DNA of 51,337 nucleotides from Oscillibacter sp. CAG:241 (lineage in GTDB: Bacteria > Bacillota > Clostridia > Oscillospirales > Oscillospiraceae), in NCBI GenBank assembly GCA_000435975.1, contig FR884073.1:22042-73378 (forward strand). Direction: 5' to 3'. A model generated the notes under the pieces. It was not told the DNA's origin, made no database searches, and saw only the letters and a program-made list of their open reading frames with translations. Positions 24,502-31,229 of this stretch are shown here, piece after piece. The translations under genes and the position numbers were made by a program. The number at the start of each line of letters is the position of its first letter. The first letter of the stretch is position 1.

Positions 24502-24530
24502 TTGAAAATCCACTTTTGTTTAGATAATAC
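24502..24530 (+). promoter_or_regulatory. Candidate promoter of the AT-rich gene pair
   Basis: TTGAAA and TAATAC are 17 bases apart. AT-rich sequence makes chance matches more likely, so confidence is limited. Confidence 0.4.
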
Positions 24531-24621
24531 TGATCAAATTGTGTCCAGGATTATTTTGAAAGTATAGTTGCCGTTAAATGTTTTGCTGATTAGCCGATTA
24601 TTCGGGAAGGATGTTGCTTTC

Positions 24622-25005
24622 ATGTTTTGGAATAAAAATAAAAACAGAAAAGAACTAACAGATGAATTAATCAGACTGATTGAGTATAATGCGCCTAACT
24701 TTTCTACTGCGAGGCTGGATTCAGATCGAAACCAGGTTTTGTCCATCTGGAACAAGGACGATGGCGTTATGTGTTCTTTTAAATACTTTTTCGAAGAGCA
24801 CGGGTACTATGTGGACAATGAAGCTGGGGAGAAGATAGCAAAGCAAATTGCGAGCTATTTTGGAAAAGTAACTAAACCAATATGGGGATCGGTTCTAGAT
24901 ATACACGGTGGAGATGTTATAGTTGGTTACCAAATCGTTCCGATGTCAGTTATTGAGAATGAGAAGGCGAAAGAAAATAGGTATAAGGGGCTGAAACATT
25001 GCTAA
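24622..25005 (+). CDS. Unknown protein 1 of an AT-rich inserted pair (127 residues)
   Basis: I do not recognise the family. The protein starts MFWNKNKNRKELTDELIRLIEYN, is hydrophilic without signal peptide or membrane helix, has an amphipathic helix near residues 10-22, a central aromatic patch (FKYFFEEHGYYVDNEAG) and ends in KGLKHC. The frame is AT-rich and uses codons such as AGA and ATA far more than the flanking ribosomal genes, a sign of recent transfer. ATG 24622 is preceded by GAAGG 12 bases away; a TTG at 24568 in the same frame is possible but lacks a site. Its partner gene starts 12 bases after the stop. An immunity or defence-associated protein is possible but unproven. Confidence 0.72.
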   Translation: MFWNKNKNRKELTDELIRLIEYNAPNFSTARLDSDRNQVLSIWNKDDGVMCSFKYFFEEHGYYVDNEAGEKIAKQIASYFGKVTKPIWGSVLDIHGGDVIVGYQIVPMSVIENEKAKENRYKGLKHC

Positions 25006-25017
25006 GGAGTTTTGCTT

Positions 25018-25284
25018 ATGAGGTTAGTGTCTTTAGATTACATTGAATTTTTGCAGGATGACGGCTGTGGTGTGTTTTATAGCAAGAGAGGATACGATTG
25101 TATTGACATAGATACGGGTGTTCACTATTTGCTTGATACAAATAAGCTTCCTGTCCCTCGTTATGATGCTCAGGGGAGGGTTATGGTAGCTACCTCCGAG
25201 GAGCTAAAGCGTGCAATCAATGCTTTTAGACAATATAAGGCAAAGAATCCTGATCAGCCACGTCACACCTATACAAAGCTATAA
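25018..25284 (+). CDS. Unknown protein 2 of an AT-rich inserted pair (88 residues)
   Basis: I do not recognise the family. The small hydrophilic protein begins MRLVSLDYIEFLQDDGCGVFY, has a middle DTGVHYLLDTNKLPVPRYD and a helical, basic C-terminus (EELKRAINAFRQYKAKNPDQPRH). ATG 25018 has an AAGGAG site that overlaps the end of the preceding gene, showing that the two are translated together. Base composition is AT-rich like its partner and unlike the ribosomal genes on both sides. The stop lies only 17 bases before the -35 box of the rplJ promoter, so the insertion sits precisely between two transcription units. Confidence 0.72.
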   Translation: MRLVSLDYIEFLQDDGCGVFYSKRGYDCIDIDTGVHYLLDTNKLPVPRYDAQGRVMVATSEELKRAINAFRQYKAKNPDQPRHTYTKL

Positions 25285-25300
25285 TTTTGATATCTTTGGC

Positions 25301-25329
25301 TTGACAAACCGTCTCGCCCCTGATATAAT
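25301..25329 (+). promoter_or_regulatory. Consensus promoter of rplJ-rplL
   Basis: TTGACA and TATAAT, both perfect hexamers, are separated by 17 bases. It lets rplJL be expressed independently of rplKA. Confidence 0.92.
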
Positions 25330-25335
25330 ACCAGA

Positions 25336-25400
25336 TGCGTTCCAGAGACAGCAGGTGGCGCAAGCCGTAAGTCCTGCCGAGGATGGCAAATCGTTTTTGA
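25336..25400 (+). promoter_or_regulatory. Ribosomal protein L10 leader
   Basis: The segment contains AGACAGCAGGTGGCGCAAGC followed by CGTAAGTCCTGCCGAGG, the recognisable core of the L10 leader RNA: stem GCAGG/CCTGC (25351-25355 and 25373-25377) enclosing GGC-GCAA-GCC. Binding of L10(L12)4 to such leaders represses rplJL when L10 is in excess. Confidence 0.88.
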
Positions 25401-25408
25401 TTGCTTAC

Positions 25409-25450
25409 ACCGTCCTTGTGTCCTTGGATACAGGGACGGTTTTCTTTTTG
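25409..25450 (+). terminator. Attenuator terminator in the L10 leader
   Basis: A long stem from 25409 to 25440 (ACCGTCC with GGACGGT at its base, two G-T pairs) ends in the T-rich tail TTTCTTTTTG. It lies between the L10 leader core and the rplJ ribosome binding site, fitting control by premature termination. Confidence 0.87.
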
Positions 25451-25487
25451 AACGCACCGACAAATTTTCCGGAGGTGAAATCAAAGA

Positions 25488-26012
25488 ATGCCCAACGCAA
25501 AAGTTCTGTCTGAAAAGCAGGCCATCGTGGCGGCGCTGACCGAGAAGCTGCAGAATGCAGCTGCCGGCCTCATCGTTGACTACAAGGGCATCACCGTGGC
25601 GGAGGACACTGCTCTGCGCGCGGACTGCCGCGAGAACAACGTGGATTACGCTGTTGTGAAGAACACCCTGCTGCGCTTTGCATTCAACAACGTGGGCCTC
25701 AACGAGCTGGACGATCAGCTCAACGGCACCACGTCCCTGGCCGTGTGCATGGACGATCCCGTCGCCCCTGCCCGCGTCATCGCTGACTATGCAAAGAAGC
25801 TCAATGGCAAGTTCGAGATCAAGGGCGGCTTCATGGAAGGCAAGGTCGTCTCCCTGGAGACCGTGAATGCTCTGGCTTCCATTCCCGCTCTGCCCGTGCT
25901 GCAGGCCCAGGTCCTGGGTACCATGCTGGCTCCCATCTCTGCTCTGGCCTGCGTGCTGAAGCAGATCGCCGAGAAGAACGGCGCTCCCGCCGAGGAAGCC
26001 GCCGCCGAGTAA
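25488..26012 (+). CDS. rplJ: 50S ribosomal protein L10
   Basis: A 174-residue stalk protein that anchors L7/L12 dimers on the ribosome. It has the N-terminal LSEKQAIVAALTEKLQNAAA and IVDYKGITVAE motifs and a C-terminal helix rich in Ala/Glu that binds L7/L12. ATG 25488 has a CGGAGGTGA site. It is preceded by the L10 leader and attenuator, so autoregulation is expected. Confidence 0.97.
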   Translation: MPNAKVLSEKQAIVAALTEKLQNAAAGLIVDYKGITVAEDTALRADCRENNVDYAVVKNTLLRFAFNNVGLNELDDQLNGTTSLAVCMDDPVAPARVIADYAKKLNGKFEIKGGFMEGKVVSLETVNALASIPALPVLQAQVLGTMLAPISALACVLKQIAEKNGAPAEEAAAE

Positions 26013-26087
26013 ACCCGGCGAACCCCCGGGGCGCACGGCGTCCCACTCAAATCAAACAAATATCTTACAATTAGGAGGCTTATCAAA

Positions 26088-26459
26088 ATGTCCGAGAAGA
26101 TTACTGCTATGATCGAGGAAATCAAGGGCCTGACCGTTCTGGAGCTGTCCGAGCTGGTCCACGCTCTGGAGGAAGAGTTCGGCGTGTCCGCCGCCGCCAT
26201 GGCTGCTCCCGCTGCCGGCGCTGCTGCTCCCGCTGCCGAGGAAAAGACCGAGTTCGACGTGGTCCTGACTGGCTTCGATGCCGCTCAGAAGATCAAGGTC
26301 ATCAAGGTCGTCCGCGAGGTCATGGGCCTGGGCCTGGCCGAGGCCAAGGCTGCCGTCGAGGGCGCTCCCACCACCATGAAGGAAGCCCTGTCCAAGGAGG
26401 ACGCCGAGGCTCTGAAGAAGCAGGTCGAGGAAGTCGGCGGCAAGGTCGAGCTGAAGTAA
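26088..26459 (+). CDS. rplL: 50S ribosomal protein L7/L12
   Basis: A 123-residue protein with the N-terminal dimerisation helices, an Ala/Pro-rich hinge (about residues 37-52) and a C-terminal factor-binding domain with KIKVIKVVREVMGLGLAEAKAAVE. It recruits translational GTPases. ATG 26088 has a TTAGGAGG site. A terminator follows the stop. Confidence 0.98.
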   Translation: MSEKITAMIEEIKGLTVLELSELVHALEEEFGVSAAAMAAPAAGAAAPAAEEKTEFDVVLTGFDAAQKIKVIKVVREVMGLGLAEAKAAVEGAPTTMKEALSKEDAEALKKQVEEVGGKVELK

Positions 26460-26477
26460 GCTTTATCCAACGGAATA

Positions 26478-26511
26478 AAAAATGCTGCAAGCTACGGCTT
26501 GCAGCATTTTT
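26478..26511 (+). terminator. Terminator after rplL
   Basis: A 15-base-pair stem AAAAATGCTGCAAGC with its exact complement, a TACG loop and a T5 end. A classical intrinsic terminator. Confidence 0.95.
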
Positions 26512-26560
26512 GCGCTATTTTGGGGATTCTGGCGGAAGAAAAGCCATGAAATTTTTCGGC

Positions 26561-26589
26561 TTGTGAAACCCGGCGGCATCTGGTATAAT
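26561..26589 (+). promoter_or_regulatory. Promoter of the ABC exporter pair
   Basis: TTGTGA and TATAAT are 17 bases apart, and the -10 box is TGG-extended. The presumed start codon is about 50 bases downstream. Confidence 0.8.
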
Positions 26590-26641
26590 AGCCGCGTATA
26601 ACTTTCAATTCCCTGCATAAGAGAAACAGAGGTGACGTCTT

Positions 26642-28459
26642 ATCAAGACACAGAAAAAGCCGGGACTTTTCCGGCATCTGGGCCCTGTATTGGGGCACTA
26701 TAAGGGATGGACGGCGGCGGCGCTGATTTTCGGCGTATCCGAAGTGGTGCTGGAGCTGCTGATGCCGATGCTGATGTCCGCCATTGTGGACGGCGGCCTG
26801 TACCGGGAGGATACTTTCATGCTTCAGGGGTGGTTTTCCCCGGAGCTTATCGCCAACCGCAGCCGCTTTGTGCTGACGGTGGGGGCCATCATGGTGGGGG
26901 TAGCCTGCCTGTCCATGGCCATGGGCGTGCTGGCGGCGCGGTGCTCTGCCATCGCCACCCAGGGCTTTGCCCGGAACATGCGCGGCACCCTGCTGGGGAA
27001 GATCGAGAGCTTTTCCTTTGCCAACATCGACCACATCTCCACCCCTCAGCTGATCACCCGGGCCACCACGGACATCAACACCCTGCGGGACACCATGCGT
27101 CAGTCCCTGGTGACCCTGTACCGGGCGCCGGTAATGGTGATCCTGGCCACGGTGATGAGCTTTATCGTGTCGCCGCGGCTGGCTCCGCTGCTGCTGGCGT
27201 GTATCCCGCTGCTGGCGGTGGTGATGACCATTCTGCTGAAGGTGGGCCAGCCCCGGTTCAAACGGATGCTGAAGATGATGGACGGCATGAACCAGGCCGT
27301 CCGGGAAAATCTGGTGGCCAGCCGGGTGGTGAAGGCCTACGTTCGGGGCGGGTATGAGTCCAAACGGTTTGACAAGACCACCGATGACCTGCGCCAGGCC
27401 CAGCTGGGCGCAGGGAGACTGTTTACCCTGTCCGGCCCCATTACCATGGGCATTATGTGGACGTGCAGCGTGCTGATCCTGTTTTTCGGCGGCCGGGAGA
27501 TCATTTTCCGGACCACCGGCCTGCTGACCGGACAGCTGGTGAGCCTGGTGAACTACGCCGGTATGGCGGTGAACTCCCTGTCCATGATCAGCTGGCTGGT
27601 GATGTCCCTGTCCCGGGCCCAGGCGTCCCTGGTCCGGATCAACGAGGTGCTGGACGAGAAGATCGACATCACCGACGGGCCCTCCGACGCCACAGTGGAA
27701 AGCGGCAGCGTGGACTTTGAGGACGTGTGCTTCAGCTATACCCGAAACCCTGACAAGCTGGCCCTGCGCCATGTGACCCTGCACATTGACTCCGGAGAGA
27801 CCATCGGTGTTATCGGCGGCACCGGCGAGGGAAAATCCACCCTGGTAAGCCTGATTCCCCGGTTTTACGACCCCCTGTCCGGCACGGTGAAGGTGGACGG
27901 ACGGGATGTGCGGGAGTATACCCTGGAGAATCTGCGCAGCGGCGTGTCCATGGTATTGCAGAACGGGTCCCTGTTCTCCGGTACCATTGCCGACAACCTG
28001 CGCTGGGCGGACCCCAACGCCACCCTGGCCCAGATGCAGGCGGCCTGCGCCATTGCCCGGGCCGACGAGTACATCGACCGGTTCCCCGACGGGTATGAGA
28101 CGGTGCTGGAGCAGAACGCCGCCAACCTGTCTGGCGGCCAGCGGCAGCGGCTGCTGATCGCCCGGGCCATTCTGAAAAAGCCCAGGATCCTGATCCTGGA
28201 CGACTCCACCTCCGCCGTGGATATGGCCACCGACGAGCATATCCGCCGCTGTCTGCGGGCGGCGCTGCCCGGGGCCACCAAGATCATCATTGCCCAGCGC
28301 ATCAACTCCATCATGTCCTGCGACCGGATCGTGGTGCTGGACCAGGGGCGGCTGGTGGATATGGGTACCCATCAGGAGCTGCTGTCCCGCAGCCCCATTT
28401 ACCGCGACGTGTATGAAAGCCAGATGAGAGAGGGGGCCGTGGACGATGCCGCGTGTTGA
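26642..28459 (+). CDS. ABC exporter subunit 1 (degenerate nucleotide site)
   Basis: A type I ABC exporter half: six transmembrane helices (to about residue 310) and a C-terminal ATPase with Walker A GGTGEGKST, signature LSGGQ and Walker B ILILDDSTSAVD. The catalytic Glu after Walker B is Asp and the switch His is Gln (IIAQRI), so its own site is probably weak; it pairs with the next gene as a heterodimer. The start is doubtful. The family-like N-terminus (KTQKKPGLFRHLGPVLGHYKG) begins at ATC 26642, six bases after AGAGGTGA. The first ordinary start, TTG 26690, has no ribosome binding site and removes 16 family-like residues. The substrate is unknown; drugs, lipids or peptides are all possible. 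Confidence 0.88.
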   Translation: MKTQKKPGLFRHLGPVLGHYKGWTAAALIFGVSEVVLELLMPMLMSAIVDGGLYREDTFMLQGWFSPELIANRSRFVLTVGAIMVGVACLSMAMGVLAARCSAIATQGFARNMRGTLLGKIESFSFANIDHISTPQLITRATTDINTLRDTMRQSLVTLYRAPVMVILATVMSFIVSPRLAPLLLACIPLLAVVMTILLKVGQPRFKRMLKMMDGMNQAVRENLVASRVVKAYVRGGYESKRFDKTTDDLRQAQLGAGRLFTLSGPITMGIMWTCSVLILFFGGREIIFRTTGLLTGQLVSLVNYAGMAVNSLSMISWLVMSLSRAQASLVRINEVLDEKIDITDGPSDATVESGSVDFEDVCFSYTRNPDKLALRHVTLHIDSGETIGVIGGTGEGKSTLVSLIPRFYDPLSGTVKVDGRDVREYTLENLRSGVSMVLQNGSLFSGTIADNLRWADPNATLAQMQAACAIARADEYIDRFPDGYETVLEQNAANLSGGQRQRLLIARAILKKPRILILDDSTSAVDMATDEHIRRCLRAALPGATKIIIAQRINSIMSCDRIVVLDQGRLVDMGTHQELLSRSPIYRDVYESQMREGAVDDAAC

Positions 28460-30272
28460 CCTGCAGAAATACAATAAGAAGGTAGAGAACCCCGTTGCCA
28501 TCCTGTGGCGGCTGGTGTGCTACTTCAAGCACTGCCGCCTGCTGCTGACGGCGGCGATGCTGTCGATCCTGGCCTATGTGGCGGCCACCATCGGGGCTGC
28601 CTACTGCATGAAGCCCCTGACAAACCTGCTGGAGGCCAGCGGTGCGGCTCCCAACGAGACGTATGCCAAGTACATCAGCCTGATCCTGGGCCTGGCGGGC
28701 CTGTATCTGCTGTCGGCCCTGACCAACTATCTGCTGAACCGGCTGATGCTGGAGTGCAGCGCCATCATCATGAAACAGCTGCGCACGGAGCTGTTCGACA
28801 CCATGCAGCGCCAGCCGGTGCGGTTCTTTGACGAGAACAAGACCGGCGCGCTGATGAGCTACTATACCAGCGACATCGAGGCCACCAACGAGCTTTTGCA
28901 GCACAGCATCACCCAGCTGGCCATCTCCATCACCTCTTTGCTGGGGACCATCGGCATGATGCTGGCTCTGTCCATGCGGCTGTTTGCCATCATGGTGGTG
29001 CTGGGGGCCATTGTGGTGCTGGTGGTGCGGGTCACCACCAGGATCAGCAAGCGCACCTATGCCAGCCAGCAGCGTCTGACCGCCGCCGTCAGCGGCTATA
29101 TGGAGGAGATGATCACCGGCCAGCGGGATGTGAAGGTGTTCACCCACGAAAAGGAGGTCATGGAGCAGTTCGACGTCATCAACCGGGATCTGTGTAAGGC
29201 GTCCACTACCGCCACCACCGTCACCTCTATGGTGGGGCCTATCCTCAACAACCTGTCCCACATTTTCTACGCCATCACCTGCGCAGTGGGCGTGCTGTGG
29301 CTGACGGGGGAGGGGGCCGGCGGCATCCTCATCGGCTTTTTGCAGTATGTCCGCACCTTCGCCGACCGGGTGAGCCAGATCTCTGAGCAGTTCAACGCCC
29401 TGATGATGGCCCTGGCCGGAGCGGAGCGGATTTTCGCCATTCTGGACCTGCCGCCGGAGGAGGATCAGGGTCAGGTGACCCTGGAGCAGAACGGCGATGA
29501 CTACAGCTGGCGTCTGCCGGACGGCGCCCTGGTGCCCCTGCGGGGGGACGTGCGGTTTGCCCATGTGGACTTCTCCTATGTGCCGGATAAGCCGGTGCTG
29601 CGCGACCTGTCCCTGTATGCCAAGCCCGGCCAGAAGATCGCCTTTGTGGGCTCCACCGGCGCCGGAAAAACCACCATCACCAACCTCATCAACCGCTTCT
29701 ATGATATCGAGTCCGGCTCTATCACCTACGATGGCATCGACGTGCGCCGCATCCGCAAGGACGACCTGCGCCGCTCCCTGGGTATGGTGCTGCAGGACAC
29801 CCACCTGTTCACCGGCACCGTCATGGAGAACATCCGCTACGGGCGTCTGGAGGCCACCGACGACGAGTGCATTCGCGCCGCCAAGATCGCCAACGCCCAC
29901 TATTTCATCTCTCACCTGCCCCAGGGGTATGACACGGTTCTGTATTCCGACGGCGCCAACCTCAGCCAGGGCCAGCGCCAGCTGGTGGCCATTGCCCGGG
30001 CGGCGGTGTCCCGGGCTCCGGTGCTGATCCTGGACGAGGCCACCTCCTCTGTGGACACCCGCACGGAAAAGCTCATCGGCCAGGGGCTGGACGCCCTGAT
30101 GGCCGGGCGCACGGTGTTCGTCATCGCCCACCGACTGTCCACCGTCCGCAACGCCAATGCCATCATGGTGCTGGAGCAGGGCCGCATCATCGAGCGGGGC
30201 GACCACCGGGAGCTGCTGGAGCAGAAGGGAAAGTACTATCAGCTCTGCCACAACATGATCGAATTGACCTAA
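28446..30272 (+). CDS. ABC exporter subunit 2 (catalytic half)
   Basis: A 608-residue type I ABC exporter half overlapping the first subunit by 14 bases. The membrane domain spans about residues 15-330; the ATPase domain has Walker A GSTGAGKTT, Q-loop MVLQDTHLF, signature LSQGQ, Walker B VLILDEATSSVD with the catalytic Glu, and switch His in VIAHRLSTV. These complete motifs, next to a partner with altered ones, match heterodimeric exporters such as BmrCD and TM287/288. In that family the signature of one half acts on the nucleotide held by the other. ATG 28446 follows a GGGGG tract. No terminator is evident after the stop. Confidence 0.93.
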   Translation: MPRVDLQKYNKKVENPVAILWRLVCYFKHCRLLLTAAMLSILAYVAATIGAAYCMKPLTNLLEASGAAPNETYAKYISLILGLAGLYLLSALTNYLLNRLMLECSAIIMKQLRTELFDTMQRQPVRFFDENKTGALMSYYTSDIEATNELLQHSITQLAISITSLLGTIGMMLALSMRLFAIMVVLGAIVVLVVRVTTRISKRTYASQQRLTAAVSGYMEEMITGQRDVKVFTHEKEVMEQFDVINRDLCKASTTATTVTSMVGPILNNLSHIFYAITCAVGVLWLTGEGAGGILIGFLQYVRTFADRVSQISEQFNALMMALAGAERIFAILDLPPEEDQGQVTLEQNGDDYSWRLPDGALVPLRGDVRFAHVDFSYVPDKPVLRDLSLYAKPGQKIAFVGSTGAGKTTITNLINRFYDIESGSITYDGIDVRRIRKDDLRRSLGMVLQDTHLFTGTVMENIRYGRLEATDDECIRAAKIANAHYFISHLPQGYDTVLYSDGANLSQGQRQLVAIARAAVSRAPVLILDEATSSVDTRTEKLIGQGLDALMAGRTVFVIAHRLSTVRNANAIMVLEQGRIIERGDHRELLEQKGKYYQLCHNMIELT

Positions 30273-30593
30273 CCGTTCGCCGAAAACCACACATATTTGT
30301 ATCTTTCAGGCGTAAATTTCCGACAAATGTTAGCGGATAAAAACCGCAGAAATTCAACTGCAAGAGAATAAAAATACAAAGAATGTGAATATCTGTCATT
30401 TTTTTTGGAATATTCACAGAAAGTTCAATCTTGGTGTTGAAAAATCCATAGTTTCATGATAGAATTAGGAAAACATTTTAATCCCGAGCGGCGATGAGAA
30501 AATTGCACAAAAAGCGTCCGTCTTGGGAGAACAGACTGGTGCGGTGTAGACAGTGAGCCAAGGACACACACCGCCGCACCGCAAGGAATGGTC
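30273..30593. other. 321-base spacer before the peptide uptake region
   Basis: AT-rich region with the promoter at 30437-30465, a TGTGAATA/TATTCACA inverted repeat at 30384-30418 that encloses a run of eight T, and no convincing gene. Confidence 0.65.
30437..30465 (+). promoter_or_regulatory. Promoter upstream of the 190-residue membrane protein and opp genes
   Basis: TTGAAA and TAGAAT are 17 bases apart. The following leader is about 120 bases long before the first start codon. Confidence 0.68.
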
Positions 30594-31166
30594 ATGGCAG
30601 AAAAAAACAAAAAGCGCGGCGGACGCCGCGCCCATCTCAATGATTTCCACGTCAATCTTGCCGGTGATTATGTATATACCGGCGCCCACTACACCTATGT
30701 GGACCAGGGCCGCAGCCGTGACCGGGTCCAGCGGGAGCTGTGGGGACTGAGCATCGCCATTCTGCTGGCCGTTGTGGCCGGGGGATGCAGCGACGCGCCC
30801 GCCATGCTGAACTGCTGGTACGTGATCCTGCCCTATATCTGCGAGGCCGCCGCGGCGGTCAGCGTGATATGGGCGGTGGCCCGGCTGCGCAAGGCGGAGG
30901 ACCCCATCCGGGAGTATGTTTACAAGAAGAGCGTGCAGCCGCTGCCCCACCGGGCTATGCTGTGCATGATCTTCGCGGGGCTGGGCTTCGTGACCATGGT
31001 GCTGTACCTGGTGATGAACGACTCCGGCGGCCGCGTGGCCTCCGTGATCACCTATCTGGCGCTGAAGGCGCTGGTGGCCGGGGGAGCGTGGCTCCTGTGG
31101 CGGTATATGCTGACCCTGAAATGGGAAAGGCTTCCCGCCCGCGACCTGGATGAACCCCAGGCGTGA
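30594..31166 (+). CDS. Four-helix membrane protein of unknown function
   Basis: A 190-residue protein with a basic N-terminus (EKNKKRGGRRAH), a short polar stretch and four hydrophobic helices at about 50-66, 76-97, 121-141 and 148-169. No family is recognised. ATG 30594 is chosen because AAGGA lies 6 bases upstream; an ATG two codons earlier has no room for a site. It sits 63 bases before oppA with a hairpin between them, and no separate promoter is visible for oppA, so it is probably transcribed with the opp genes at least in part. A role in peptide uptake is inferred from position only. Confidence 0.78.
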   Translation: MAEKNKKRGGRRAHLNDFHVNLAGDYVYTGAHYTYVDQGRSRDRVQRELWGLSIAILLAVVAGGCSDAPAMLNCWYVILPYICEAAAAVSVIWAVARLRKAEDPIREYVYKKSVQPLPHRAMLCMIFAGLGFVTMVLYLVMNDSGGRVASVITYLALKALVAGGAWLLWRYMLTLKWERLPARDLDEPQA

Positions 31167-31180
31167 CCCAATTTCCTTTG

Positions 31181-31207
31181 TGAACTCCGGGCGAAAGCCC
31201 GCGTTCA
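31181..31207 (+). promoter_or_regulatory. Hairpin just before oppA
   Basis: TGAAC-CGGGC pairs with GCCCG-GTTCA around a GAAA tetraloop with a small internal loop. It lies between the unknown membrane protein gene and the oppA ribosome binding site and may protect the oppA transcript end or partly terminate. Confidence 0.5.
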
Positions 31208-31229
31208 AAAATATTTAAGGAGGATTCCA

